DNA of 51,965 nucleotides from Bacillota bacterium (GCA_023421505.1 JAEZTJ010000040.1:1-51965), one strand, 5' to 3'. Numbered from the stretch's first letter, positions 24,479 through 34,065 are shown. Numbers and translations: made by a program. The notes: generated by a model not told the origin, from the letters alone.

Positions 24479-26009
24479 TTTTATGTGCCCCCTTTCCCGT
24501 ACCAGTCATCATAAGTCCAAGCTTCTCCTTTGTTGTTTTACGCGCGTCCACTATTCCTGCAACCTTACCACTGTTTAATACCAGAATACGGTCGCAGAGC
24601 TCTAGTAAAACATCTAAATCTTCACCCACGCAGATCACCGCAACGCCCTTCTTCTTCTGGTCATTCAGCAGGTTATAGATTGTGTAAGAGGAATTAATAT
24701 CAAGCCCTCTCACCGGGTATGCTACCATTAGCACCACCGGATTGGATGCAATTTCCCTACCAACCAGAACCTTCTGTACATTTCCGCCTGAAAGTCTGCG
24801 TACAGGCGTATCTACTCCCGGTGTTACAACATCTAATTTATTTACAATATGAAGTGCCAGATCCTTTGGCTTTTTACGATCTGCAAAGAAATGCTTACCC
24901 TCCTTGTAGCTTCGTATCATCATATTATCTGTCAAATCCATTGAACCTACAAGGCCCATACCGAGTCTGTCTTCCGGTACAAAAGCAAGATTAATCTTTA
25001 ATTCCCTGATATCTGCTGCCTTCATTTCCGAAATCTTTTCTACGTTTCCATCCGGTGCGAAATATAATATCTCACCGCTTTCTATCTGCTGAAGACCGGC
25101 AATTGCTTCTAATAATTCCTTTTGCCCGCTTCCAGATATTCCTGCTACTCCTAGAATTTCTCCACTGTAGGCAGTAAAGGAAGCTTGCTTCAAAACAGAA
25201 AAGCCTTCCTTGTTCTTACAGGTAATTCCTCTCATCTCAATTCTCTTCTGTGGTTCAACCGGATCCGTACGATCGATATCAAGGCTCACCTTTTCTCCTA
25301 CCATCATCTCTGTTAAGGAGGAGACCGTAGCCTCTTTTGTATTAACCGTACCTATATATTTACCTTTTCTAAGTACCGCTACACGGTCCGATAATTCAAG
25401 GACCTCATTCAATTTATGTGTTATAATTATGATTGACTTTCCGGCTTTTTTCATATTACGAAGCACCTCAAAAAGTCTTTCTATCTCCTGTGGCGTCAGT
25501 ACCGCTGTCGGCTCATCGAGTATCAGAATATCAGCACCGCGATATAGCACTTTAACAATTTCAACCGTCTGTTTCTGGGATACCGACATGTCATATATTT
25601 TCTGGGAAGCATTTAAATCAAAGCCATATTTCTTTGTCAGCTTATCAATTTCACTGACTACCTGGTTCATTTTCAGTCGTTCCTCACCCGGTAAACCTAG
25701 AATGATATTTTCTGCAGCTGTTAATATGTTAATTAATTTAAAATGCTGATGAATCATTCCAATACCAAGCATGAAGGAATCTTTAGGGGAACGGATGGTT
25801 ACCTCTTTCCCATTAATAAAAATCTGGCCTTCATCCGGAAAATAAATTCCGGACAACATGTTCATCAAAGTTGTCTTACCACTGCCATTCTCACCCAGGA
25901 TGGAAAGGATCTCGCCTTTCCTGACGGTCAAATTGACATTGTCATTTGCTACGACCTCACCAAAACGCTTGGTAACATTTTTAAGTTCAATTGCGTTTTC
26001 CTGTTCCAC
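24471..26009 (-). CDS. Nucleoside-type ABC transporter ATPase (double domain)
   Basis: About 512 residues with two ABC domains in tandem, as in ribose/nucleoside importers. Domain 1 (about 1-235) has Walker A GENGSGKTT and Walker B ILILDEPTAVL, with the atypical signature MSVSQKQT. Domain 2 (about 255-505) has a degenerate Walker A (GISGSGQKE) but a good signature LSGGNVQK. Only one site may be fully active. The start is a GTG at 26009, seven bases after GGGAGG; the ATG at 26024 overlaps this RBS. Confidence 0.93.
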   Translation of the reverse strand: MEQENAIELKNVTKRFGEVVANDNVNLTVRKGEILSILGENGSGKTTLMNMLSGIYFPDEGQIFINGKEVTIRSPKDSFMLGIGMIHQHFKLINILTAAENIILGLPGEERLKMNQVVSEIDKLTKKYGFDLNASQKIYDMSVSQKQTVEIVKVLYRGADILILDEPTAVLTPQEIERLFEVLRNMKKAGKSIIIITHKLNEVLELSDRVAVLRKGKYIGTVNTKEATVSSLTEMMVGEKVSLDIDRTDPVEPQKRIEMRGITCKNKEGFSVLKQASFTAYSGEILGVAGISGSGQKELLEAIAGLQQIESGEILYFAPDGNVEKISEMKAADIRELKINLAFVPEDRLGMGLVGSMDLTDNMMIRSYKEGKHFFADRKKPKDLALHIVNKLDVVTPGVDTPVRRLSGGNVQKVLVGREIASNPVVLMVAYPVRGLDINSSYTIYNLLNDQKKKGVAVICVGEDLDVLLELCDRILVLNSGKVAGIVDARKTTKEKLGLMMTGTGKGAHKNE

Positions 26010-26035
26010 AAAAAGTCCTCCCATAACGTAAACTT

Positions 26036-26083
26036 GCGGGACTGCAATTTTAAGATAAAATATCGCTAATTTAGCAGTCCCGC
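26036..26083 (-). other. Intercistronic hairpin
   Basis: The 10-bp arms GCGGGACTGC/GCAGTCCCGC lie between the BMP lipoprotein stop and the ATPase start, with no strong T run after them on the minus strand. Such a stem would stabilise or partially terminate the message, so that binding protein exceeds transporter; inferred. Confidence 0.6.
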
Positions 26084-26122
26084 TTTGATTATTAACCTTC
26101 TGAATTTATCATTCTTTGATTA

Positions 26123-27328
26123 TTATTTTGTTAATTCTGTAATACCATCAATCTTTAAGTCAAAGGCAGGTGCAGATATTACCTCTGATTCATGGAAATA
26201 TCCATCCTTTACATAATCAGTATATTTAGCGAAATCTCCGCCTTCTGTAATTAAATCTTCAATAGCTTTACCACCAACAGTAAAGGTTTTTGTATCAAAT
26301 ACATGCAAAGAGCCATCCTTTAAGGCTGCTTCTACTTCTGCTACCTTATCAGCGGTTCCGGCTGCTACTACAGCATCATTTAACTTAGAAATTGCAACTG
26401 CACCATCTTTATAGCCCTGGCACCAGTCAGTATCGATTGATGCGCCGTCGATAATACTCTTAACTGCATAGGTATAATAAGGACCCCAGTTAATTGTCGC
26501 AGAGGTTAAAGCAGCATTCGGAGCTACAGAGATCATATCTACATTGTATCCGACTGCAGGAACCTTCGCTTCTTCACACGCGGTAGGAGCACCGGTAGTA
26601 TCTGCATGCTGGCTGATTAATACACAGCCGTCAGCAATTAAAGAGGTTGCAACTTCATTCTCGCCTGCCATGTCAGCCCAGCTGTTAGTATATTGAACTT
26701 CCATTGTAACTGTAGGGCATACACTCTTTGCTCCAAGATAGAAGGAGGTATAACCGGACACCACTTCGGCATATGGATATGCACCAACATAACCCATTTT
26801 TGCCTTATCTGCTGTAATTGTACCCTTTTCAATCATTTCATTTAATTTTAAACCAGCTACAACACCTGATACATAACGTGATTCATATACTGCGGTGAAG
26901 TAATTGTGCATATTAGCTAATTTGGAACTCTTTGCCTGATAACCTGTTGCATGACAGAATTGAATGTCAGGAAATTCCTCTGCTGCCTGCATCATGTAGC
27001 TTTCATGACCGAAGCTGTTTGCAAAAATAATATTGCAGCCCTGATCTGCCAAGTCAACTGCTGCATCATAGCAGGACTCATCTTCAGGAATATTGGTTTT
27101 CTCAATAATCTGCTCCTCTGATAAGCCAAGTGCCTTAGCCATAGCATCAATGCCAGCCATATGAGCAGCGGTATAGCCTTCATTCTCATCTCCGACATAG
27201 ATAATACCTACTTTAATATCGGAAGCATCCGCAGCTTCCCCTTTGTCTTTTGAATCCTTCGATCCACAACCGGATACCAGTCCTACCATCATGACCAGCA
27301 CCACAAACAAACTTAATAGCTTTTTCAT
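26123..27328 (-). CDS. BMP-family nucleoside-binding lipoprotein
   Basis: A 401-residue solute-binding lipoprotein. Signal peptide with lipobox VSGC (Cys21), a short linker, then a BMP (PnrA-like) periplasmic-binding fold starting VGIIYVGDENEGYTAAHMAG. It includes GCNIIFANSFGHESYM and a conserved ESRYVSGVVAGLK block. Family members bind purine nucleosides. It is first gene of the importer operon, with AGGAGG upstream. Its leader of about 400 bases holds two terminator-like hairpins. Confidence 0.92.
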   Translation of the reverse strand: MKKLLSLFVVLVMMVGLVSGCGSKDSKDKGEAADASDIKVGIIYVGDENEGYTAAHMAGIDAMAKALGLSEEQIIEKTNIPEDESCYDAAVDLADQGCNIIFANSFGHESYMMQAAEEFPDIQFCHATGYQAKSSKLANMHNYFTAVYESRYVSGVVAGLKLNEMIEKGTITADKAKMGYVGAYPYAEVVSGYTSFYLGAKSVCPTVTMEVQYTNSWADMAGENEVATSLIADGCVLISQHADTTGAPTACEEAKVPAVGYNVDMISVAPNAALTSATINWGPYYTYAVKSIIDGASIDTDWCQGYKDGAVAISKLNDAVVAAGTADKVAEVEAALKDGSLHVFDTKTFTVGGKAIEDLITEGGDFAKYTDYVKDGYFHESEVISAPAFDLKIDGITELTK

Positions 27329-27504
27329 AAATAATTTTCCTCCTAAGATTTTTGGCGTCTTACTGACCCATTTATAACAATATGCTCTTGAGCATATGTA
27401 TACAAAAAATAATAAACTTATCTGTTATCTGCGTAAAATCAGAACAAATTAACTGATTACTGAATTTTTCTTGACCGATTGGATTATATATGAAATGTCC
27501 TTTA

Positions 27505-27547
27505 CATAAAAATAGGGCTGCATGTAATCCGACTACATACAACCCCT
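27505..27547 (-). terminator. Leader hairpin 2, terminator-like
   Basis: Minus strand: GGGGTTGTATGTA pairs along 13 bp (some G-U) with TACATGCAGCCCT around a 7-base loop, followed by ATTTTTATG. It lies inside the leader, about 180 bases before the BMP gene start. Similar in sequence to leader hairpin 1. Confidence 0.7.
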
Positions 27548-27661
27548 CTGTTCTAAGTATCCTTCGTGCAGTAGCAAAAGGTTATTGTTATGTATAAATA
27601 TTTAACTCATAAGTTTTTCTAATAAAAAAAATTAAATATACTTATTAATTTTACCCATTAA

Positions 27662-27707
27662 TGAAAAAGGAGCTGTATGCATTCCCTAATACACACAAAC
27701 CCTTCCT
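27662..27707 (-). terminator. Leader hairpin 1, terminator-like
   Basis: Minus strand: AAGGGTTTGTGTGTAT pairs with ATGCATACAGCTCCTT around a 6-base loop, with one mismatch and several G-U pairs, and is followed by TTTTTCAT. It begins about 25 bases after the promoter. Confidence 0.65.
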
Positions 27708-27733
27708 TGAGCCATATTCCGTTAACAAAACCT

Positions 27734-27761
27734 AGTATAACATAAAAAAGGGGATTGTCAA
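27734..27761 (-). promoter_or_regulatory. Promoter of the nucleoside transporter operon
   Basis: Minus strand: consensus -35 TTGACA (27756-27761), a 16-base spacer and -10 TATACT (27734-27739). It gives a leader of roughly 400 bases before the BMP lipoprotein. Confidence 0.75.
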
Positions 27762-27978
27762 TAATCTTGAATTATTATTCATTAACTTATTCGCCTAAAA
27801 ACGCCATTATTTTACATGTGTTTCTATAAAATCACTAAGCTAATATTCACTTCATATAAAATAGTTTCAGTAACAAGATTGTTAAATGAAATAATTTGGA
27901 TTTTTTGGGAGAGATGGCTTATATTTAATGTAGTAATAGATATAAGGATATTGAAACCTAAGACTAAGGGGGACGAAT

Positions 27979-28554
27979 ATGGAGCCTGAGCTTGAACTAA
28001 TTATTAAACAGATTAAAAAACGTAAGCCGGAAGCCTTAAAGAAAGTAATAGACCTCTATATCAGTAATGTTTATCACGTTGCAAAAAGCATACTATTTTC
28101 TATCGCTTCCGAAGAGGATATCGAAGAATGTGTACAGGACACCTTCTTAGATGCCTGGAATAATATCAATAAGTATGATGAACACAGAGGCAGCTTTAAA
28201 ACCTGGCTATTAATTCTATGTAAATTTAAAGCGCTCAACAAAAAGAAAATGCTTTTAAGTAAGCCTGAATTTATAGAATTAAAGGAAGAGCTATCATCAG
28301 CAGATGTTAATCCGGAAGAAGATTATATTATAAAGGAAGGCACCACAGAAATCATCGCAGCCATTCATACCTTAGGGCCTATCGACAAAGAAATATTTAT
28401 TCGAAGATACCTATTTCATCAGGAAATTTCTGAAATCTGTGCGATTATGAAGCTAAGCCGTCAGGCTATTGATAACAGATTATGGAGAGGGAGAAACCAG
28501 CTAAAGAAAATATTATTTCCTACAGGAAGGGGGAATTTGCATGTTAAAGAGTGA
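27979..28554 (+). CDS. ECF-type RNA polymerase sigma factor
   Basis: A 191-residue sigma-70-family protein. Region 2 (about 25-95) contains EEDIEECVQDTFLDAWNNI and FKTWLLILCKFKALN. Region 4 (about 125-185) has LGPIDKEIFIRRYLFHQ followed by a helix-turn-helix (ISEICAIMKLSRQAIDNRLW). There is no region 3, as expected of ECF factors. AGGGGGA precedes the start. It overlaps the downstream membrane anti-sigma gene by 14 bases. The pair likely responds to an envelope signal and controls its own promoter; the regulon is unknown. Confidence 0.93.
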   Translation: MEPELELIIKQIKKRKPEALKKVIDLYISNVYHVAKSILFSIASEEDIEECVQDTFLDAWNNINKYDEHRGSFKTWLLILCKFKALNKKKMLLSKPEFIELKEELSSADVNPEEDYIIKEGTTEIIAAIHTLGPIDKEIFIRRYLFHQEISEICAIMKLSRQAIDNRLWRGRNQLKKILFPTGRGNLHVKE

Positions 28555-29860
28555 ACGAGAGCTATCTCGGTTATTGAAAGATATGACTTATGAGGATATA
28601 GATCATCAGCTGAATGATATTCTGGCATATGATAAAATGGATACTGCAAATTCTGAAGAATTCAGTGATAACTTCGACCGTATGGAATTAAAGATTATGA
28701 ACAATATCAGAATTTCCTCCACAAGAAGAATACAAAAAGCCAGCCTGCTTGCTGCAGTTATCACTTTATGCTTACTGGTATCGGCCTTTACACCCTTTGG
28801 AAGAAGAACTTTAGCAGATATCATTGAAAAGTTATATTTTATTCCGGGTGCAGGAAAGGCAGAAACAGCAAAAGAAGATGACGTGTATGTCCTCCCAAAG
28901 CCAATTTATTATAATACTGAAAAGGGCAGTATAGTAATCCAAACAGCCACGAAGCAAGCCGGTTATGTAGCACTATATCTTACTGGTGAATTCCCTGTAT
29001 ATTCCAACAATATTACTATAGAATTTAACAAGAGGATTTATAAATACAGCAGAAGTGTTACCGGTATCGGGTCTAATAATATTGGGGAGTTCTTATTTGC
29101 CGTACCAGATACTGCTGATAGCTTTGTACTAAATATTAATGATCAATATCGAATTCCGATAGAGCTTAAGAAGGTTGAAGGCTTTCAGGATTATAAGGAA
29201 TTAGGGCCAACTTCAATCGTTAACGGCTTCGGACTCACTCTAGTTCCTAACAGGATAGATGATAAAATCCAGTTTCATATCCTCGAACATCAAGTAAATA
29301 GCGCGGAGGTAGCCTTATATGGTAGCTGCGATAAGGAAGCTCACGATAATATTCACATTGAGATTGAAGATAATTATGAAAATAACTATTCTGTCGAATA
29401 TCCAAAAGCTCATTCGGGCACGCAGTCTAGCTTTAGTTTTACTCCTGAAGATAATGCCACTTCCTTTACCGTCCGTATTCCGGAGGTTACGTTAAAATAC
29501 AATCTAGATAATAAGTTAGAACTTTCTATGCCAAAGGAAGGGGAAACAAAGGTAAATATACCGATTAATCTTCAGGGTTTTCCCATAACGATAACAAAGA
29601 TAATCAGGAAGGATAAACTGGTTACGTTATACACTGATACCAATTATTCTATTGATGCCAATGAGAACATTACCTATTTTATTCTTGATATGGATGCAAT
29701 GTCCATTGATTATTATCACTATAAATTGAATGATAAAATAACTACTGAAGCTTTTGAATTCTATATTAATCCTGATAAAAAGAAATTAGTTATCCATTTT
29801 AAGGAGCTATATACTACGCTTAAGGGGCCTTGGTCCTTTGAGATAAATAACCTGCCATAA
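28541..29860 (+). CDS. Membrane anti-sigma factor (DUF4179-like)
   Basis: A 439-residue single-pass protein. The cytoplasmic N-terminus (about 1-65) is acidic and helical and should hold the sigma factor. One membrane helix lies at about 67-84 (ASLLAAVITLCLLVSAF). A large beta-rich extracytoplasmic part (about 90-439) looks like two to three Ig-like or DUF4179-type domains. AGGAAGGGGG lies before the start, inside the sigma gene. Coupled translation supports a partner-switch pair. The signal is not evident from sequence. Confidence 0.85.
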   Translation: MLKSERELSRLLKDMTYEDIDHQLNDILAYDKMDTANSEEFSDNFDRMELKIMNNIRISSTRRIQKASLLAAVITLCLLVSAFTPFGRRTLADIIEKLYFIPGAGKAETAKEDDVYVLPKPIYYNTEKGSIVIQTATKQAGYVALYLTGEFPVYSNNITIEFNKRIYKYSRSVTGIGSNNIGEFLFAVPDTADSFVLNINDQYRIPIELKKVEGFQDYKELGPTSIVNGFGLTLVPNRIDDKIQFHILEHQVNSAEVALYGSCDKEAHDNIHIEIEDNYENNYSVEYPKAHSGTQSSFSFTPEDNATSFTVRIPEVTLKYNLDNKLELSMPKEGETKVNIPINLQGFPITITKIIRKDKLVTLYTDTNYSIDANENITYFILDMDAMSIDYYHYKLNDKITTEAFEFYINPDKKKLVIHFKELYTTLKGPWSFEINNLP

Positions 29861-29909
29861 ATCAAAAAGCTTAAATTCATTGTGTATACTTTTATTTTTC
29901 CATTGAAAC

Positions 29910-29946
29910 AGGCTATTGCATTTAATTAGAAATCATGCAGTAGCCT
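29910..29946 (+). terminator. Hairpin after the anti-sigma gene
   Basis: AGGCTATTGCAT and ATGCAGTAGCCT form an 11-of-12-bp stem with a 13-base loop, 50 bases past the stop. A T run is only weakly present, so termination is uncertain. Confidence 0.5.
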
Positions 29947-30046
29947 CAATATTTGTCTACTATAAACCTGTGAAACTTATCAAATATTTTCTCTTTATCA
30001 ATTCTTAAGCATTTCATCATAATATTATAATATTCACCAAACTAAA

Positions 30047-30367
30047 TCAAAGGCGTTCGTTTAAGGCATTCTTAATCTCTTCCTTCACCGTATCTTTTAT
30101 CTCCTCTGTTATTGTTTTTGTTGAGGCAGCTGCTTTATCTAATGACTTCTGAATTTTAATTACATTCTCAAAGCGGCTCTTATTCATATATCCGTTGCAT
30201 ACTACCGCTACCACTCCACCAACAGTAGTTAAAATCGTAATCAGGACTGTACTTGCTTCAAATTTCCAAATGTATACCAGAGAGTAAGGGATTAATATAA
30301 AATACAATAATACAACCGAAGATACAATCAGCTTACTATACTGTGCTCTCTTAAAGAATTTACCCAT
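30047..30367 (-). CDS. Small membrane protein with two helices
   Basis: A 106-residue protein. Basic N-terminus, membrane helices at about 11-33 and 38-58, then a hydrophilic helical tail (about 64-106, IKIQKSLDKAAASTKTITEE...) with coiled-coil character. GGAAGGAT precedes the start. Some phage-type or clostridial membrane proteins have this layout, but the family was not recognised. It stands alone on the minus strand between two plus-strand units. Confidence 0.7.
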   Translation of the reverse strand: MGKFFKRAQYSKLIVSSVVLLYFILIPYSLVYIWKFEASTVLITILTTVGGVVAVVCNGYMNKSRFENVIKIQKSLDKAAASTKTITEEIKDTVKEEIKNALNERL

Positions 30368-30625
30368 ATGAATCCTTCCCTTAATGTTACTTATTGAGCT
30401 TTTTTTACTCTATTACTTAATTAAAAGTCATAGCCTATTACATCATATGCTGACATTTTACATTAGGAAACGTAAGAATATATAGTATAGCACTTTAAAT
30501 ATTTAATCCATATTCTCACTTTGTAAGAATTTATTTATAATTTAGTCAATTTATAGTAAGATTCAATTTATATACTTAACCTATCAATAGAGACGGCGTT
30601 CTCTAAAAGAAAGGATTACAAGAAT

Positions 30626-32926
30626 ATGTGGATCAGAAAAATCAAACGAAAAAAGCTGCAATTCTTCCTTATCGGAGTCATACTTTTCTTTGCAGCGGCT
30701 ATATTTGCGGGATGTCTGTTATTTTCGACACAAGCCACAGTATTTGTTAAGCATTACTTTAACCGAGAAAAGAACTATGATACCTTTGCCTGTATCGCCT
30801 CACCTGATAGTATTAATCTATTGAAGGAAAAAGCGAAAACAGATTCCGGTATTGAGAAAATCCATTGTATGGACAGTTTAGTCGTAAGAGATGCTTATAA
30901 GCTAAATGGCGTAAGTATGAGCGGGTTACTTTTTCTTCTCAGTAAAATGGAGGATGTGAAGAATATGCCCTATACCATCTCTTTTTATAAAGGAACAGAG
31001 TCTTCTTGTCCTAAGGATAATGAGGTCTTTATCGCAAAGGTATACGCAGATACTAATCATGTAAAAATTGGTGATACGATAACTGTTAATAATAAGGATT
31101 TAACTGTAGCAGCTATTCTAAAATGTGCCATCTCTCCGAATACAATGATGTCCTACACACCTGTCTTTATTAATGAGACTACCTATAAAGAGTTATATAA
31201 TCCTGCCGATTATATGAGCCTTTGCTCTGTAAAGTCATCTATTGATGAGGATTATTCCTCTCAATTCATTACGGATAATATGGAAGGTCAAAGACAGAAT
31301 ATTCATTTTATGTATAATCTCTCATCATTAATTAGCACTATGTTCTCCATAACACTGTCTGGTAGTATCGGAATGGTCGCTGCAATAATGATATTTATCG
31401 TATCCATTGTTATCATCAAATTCATTATTAATAACAACCTGATGAAGGAATACAGGGCAATAGGAATACATAAATCACTTGGAGATTCAGACCGCGTGAT
31501 TAAGGGCTATTATATGAAGGCTTATCTGTTGATTGGATTTATAGCTATCACTGCCGGATCACTCTTTGGTATCCCCATCGCTTATTACATCAGTTTACTG
31601 AATACAACTAATATAGACAGTTTCCAATTTAGTAACGCGTTATTCCCTATTGTATTACTTAGCATATTTCTTCTGATGCTGATTTTAACCTTAAATTTAT
31701 ATACCAGCTTTAAATCAATCAATAAGATTACACCTGTCAATGCAATACATATGGGAATGACCTCCTCCAAAAAGAAGCTAACCCGTTCCCTAATAAAAAA
31801 TGCTTACAGTCCCCTATCTACTGCAATGAATGATGTTATAAAGCATAAAGGATCAAGCATTATGATGATCATCATGTTAGCCTTCTCTTTCTATATGAGT
31901 ATCGCCTTTGTTAACATGGGTTACTCTGCAACAAAAATTCCAGAGCAAGGAAATAAATGGTTTGCAACGCCAAAGTCTGATGCAACAATCTCCGGTAATA
32001 CGGACGAAGCTATTCAAAAATATTTAAATAATAGCTCCTATGTAAAAGATTTTATCAAAGGCAAGTTCTTAGCCATCTTTAATTATGAGTATGATGAACA
32101 AAAATATCCATTTAACATTAAAGATATTAACTCTGTTATTTATAATAATTGGTCTTATGACTTAACGAAAATCCCTTTTACAAAAGGACGCGGGCCGGAA
32201 AATGAAAATGAGATTGCCTTTTCCGATCAGCTTCTTAAAGAGAGCACCTTGCAGGTTGGAGATTATATAGAATTAACGATTAATAATGTAAAAAATACTT
32301 TTTTGATAACTGGTTCCTTCAATGCTAAGCTAAATGGCGGCTCATGTATTGCTTATCATACAGATATTTACAAGCTTTTAAATATTACCGATGTCAGATA
32401 CGATTTTCTTTTTGTCTATTTAAATAACGCTGAGGACTATGCAGTCTTTAAACAGGATATCATAGCTCACTTTGATAATGTTGATGTTGAAATTATCAAT
32501 GAGGAGATCAGGACTTCGGCTTCTTCTGTGGTTAATATACTGACTCCGGTTTGTAATATTTTGATTATTATATTCATCCTGTTCAGTCTGATTAATATTA
32601 TTAATCTGCTGGCTTTGGAAAATCTAAACAATCGAAGACAATTTGGTATTTTAAAGTCTCTTGGATTTACGACCCGCTATATTTGCTTAAAATGTATAGC
32701 AAAAACCATGCTTTTGACTTTAATCAGCATTCTACTGGCACTCGCTGCCTGCGCTGCAACAATGCGAACGATCTATCAATTATCATCAGGTATTGACAGC
32801 TTCGTATTCTCAATACCATATACAAGTATTTTAATCGCAACAATCGTATTGGCAATTTTCATCATTACCCTGATGTTCTGCCTGCCACTGCGAAAAATCA
32901 AACCCAGAGACTTAATGGAAGAATAA
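30626..32926 (+). CDS. FtsX/MacB-type ABC transporter permease
   Basis: A 766-residue permease. TM1 is near the N-terminus (about 12-32), then a large extracytoplasmic domain (about 35-230), and an FtsX core of three helices (about 240-370) whose coupling segment reads KEYRAIGIHKSLGDSD. A second half repeats the pattern: a helix at about 410-430, an extracytoplasmic domain (about 435-635) and a final FtsX core with NNRRQFGILKSLGFT. Such permeases export or sense peptides and antimicrobials rather than move solutes. AAAGGA precedes the start. The ATPase follows after a leader-type repeat, then a two-component system. Confidence 0.88.
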   Translation: MWIRKIKRKKLQFFLIGVILFFAAAIFAGCLLFSTQATVFVKHYFNREKNYDTFACIASPDSINLLKEKAKTDSGIEKIHCMDSLVVRDAYKLNGVSMSGLLFLLSKMEDVKNMPYTISFYKGTESSCPKDNEVFIAKVYADTNHVKIGDTITVNNKDLTVAAILKCAISPNTMMSYTPVFINETTYKELYNPADYMSLCSVKSSIDEDYSSQFITDNMEGQRQNIHFMYNLSSLISTMFSITLSGSIGMVAAIMIFIVSIVIIKFIINNNLMKEYRAIGIHKSLGDSDRVIKGYYMKAYLLIGFIAITAGSLFGIPIAYYISLLNTTNIDSFQFSNALFPIVLLSIFLLMLILTLNLYTSFKSINKITPVNAIHMGMTSSKKKLTRSLIKNAYSPLSTAMNDVIKHKGSSIMMIIMLAFSFYMSIAFVNMGYSATKIPEQGNKWFATPKSDATISGNTDEAIQKYLNNSSYVKDFIKGKFLAIFNYEYDEQKYPFNIKDINSVIYNNWSYDLTKIPFTKGRGPENENEIAFSDQLLKESTLQVGDYIELTINNVKNTFLITGSFNAKLNGGSCIAYHTDIYKLLNITDVRYDFLFVYLNNAEDYAVFKQDIIAHFDNVDVEIINEEIRTSASSVVNILTPVCNILIIIFILFSLINIINLLALENLNNRRQFGILKSLGFTTRYICLKCIAKTMLLTLISILLALAACAATMRTIYQLSSGIDSFVFSIPYTSILIATIVLAIFIITLMFCLPLRKIKPRDLMEE

Positions 32927-32937
32927 GATGGAGGTTA

Positions 32938-33019
32938 GGTTGAAAAGAAGTACATTTTTCAACCGGCAAAAAGCACTAAGCGTGCTTTTCGCTCAGTATT
33001 TGTATGCCGCTTAAGCGGC
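32938..33019 (+). repeat. Mosaic leader element, copy B, with duplicated RBS
   Basis: An 82-bp element inserted between permease and ATPase genes. It starts GGTTGAAAAG, forms stem GGTTGAAAA/TTTTTCAACC, continues CCGGCAA, then AAAGCAC...GTGCTTTT, and ends with stem GCCGC/GCGGC. The 12-mer AGATGGAGGTTA flanks it exactly on both sides (32926-32937 and 33020-33031). The second copy is the RBS of the ATPase gene; the first overlaps the permease stop. Confidence 0.8.
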
Positions 33020-33033
33020 AGATGGAGGTTATT

Positions 33034-33795
33034 ATGAAGAAGACAATTATTAAAACAAATAAATTATGTAAAAGCTATATTATTGGAAAGCAGGGCATCC
33101 ATGTCTTAAAGAATATTGATCTTGAGTTATATGAAGGCGATTTTACCGTAATCATGGGAAGAAGCGGCAGCGGCAAATCTACACTCCTCTATTCCCTCAG
33201 TACAATGGATCAGCCCACAAGTGGAGGTGTATCCCTTCTTGGTAAAGAAATTACGAGTTTATCAGAGAAAGAAATCACAAATATACGAAAAAAAGAGATC
33301 TCCTTTATTTTTCAAAGCATCAACCTTCTCCCGGATTTGACAGCCTTTGAAAACATTGCCTACAGTGGCTACGGCTGCAAAAATGCCAGTAAACAGGAAA
33401 TTAACCAAAGAACGGAAAAGCTGCTGGAAAAGTTTGATCTGGTTGACCTAAAAGATAAGTATCCAAATGAAATATCCGGTGGACAGCAGCAGCGAATTGC
33501 TGTTGCCAGAGCCTTAATTACAGGTTCAAAACTACTGTTTGGTGATGAACCCACAGGTGCCCTAAACTCTTCGGCTGGTAAGCAGGTTCTTGATACCTTA
33601 ACGGAAGTAAATCGAAGCGGTCAGACAATCATTATGGTTACTCATGATTTAAAGGCTGCCAGACGGGCATCCAGACTGATGTATTTAACAGATGGGCGAA
33701 TCGATGGTGATTTACAGCTGGGAGGCTACGAGGAGAATGATAAGGAAGGCCGGGACGAGCTCATATTTAATTTCTTGAAAGAACGTGGCTGGTAG
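33034..33795 (+). CDS. MacB/LolD-type ABC transporter ATP-binding protein
   Basis: About 253 residues. Walker A GRSGSGKST, Q-loop IFQSINLLPDLTAFEN, signature ISGGQQQR, Walker B LLFGDEPTGALNS and the switch MVTHDLK are all intact, typical of ATPases that drive FtsX-type permeases. The ATG at 33034 follows GGAGG of the duplicated RBS; a longer frame from 33004 would translate the end of the inserted element. With the upstream permease it forms an antimicrobial-peptide or lipoprotein-type exporter; substrate unknown. Confidence 0.93.
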   Translation: MKKTIIKTNKLCKSYIIGKQGIHVLKNIDLELYEGDFTVIMGRSGSGKSTLLYSLSTMDQPTSGGVSLLGKEITSLSEKEITNIRKKEISFIFQSINLLPDLTAFENIAYSGYGCKNASKQEINQRTEKLLEKFDLVDLKDKYPNEISGGQQQRIAVARALITGSKLLFGDEPTGALNSSAGKQVLDTLTEVNRSGQTIIMVTHDLKAARRASRLMYLTDGRIDGDLQLGGYEENDKEGRDELIFNFLKERGW

Positions 33796-33841
33796 GAGTA
33801 TAATATATGAATGATATAATAATACAGAATACAAATTAGTT

Positions 33842-33924
33842 GTATTGTATATATAATAAGCAAAACTCTTTATAATATTAGAAACGTCAGATCAAAGGGT
33901 TCATGCTTGTTGTATATACAATAT
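33842..33924. repeat. Degenerate inverted repeat
   Basis: The arms GTATTGTATATATAATAAGC and GCTTGTTGTATATACAATAT match at 17 of 20 positions around a 43-base loop. It lies in the 270-base gap between the ATPase and the response regulator gene. Nothing else is evident in the gap. Confidence 0.5.
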
Positions 33925-34065
33925 TGTATTATAAAACTGGAGCTTTTTAGTTAATAATTAAGGGATCAGCTTGATGCAATAAGCAGTACCCAGTATTTTA
34001 TTTTACATATTTCAGTTACTTAAAAGATGAAACCACTGTTTGATACGGAGGCGAAAAGAGTACCT

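Noticed and set aside
25210..25749. 179-codon plus-strand frame inside the ATPase gene
   Set aside because: Antisense shadow of a well-conserved ABC ATPase with no RBS or family resemblance.
27329..27735. Purine riboswitch in the nucleoside-importer leader
   Set aside because: Although expected by function, the conserved TTTCTACC and loop-loop sequences are absent; only terminator-like stems are visible.
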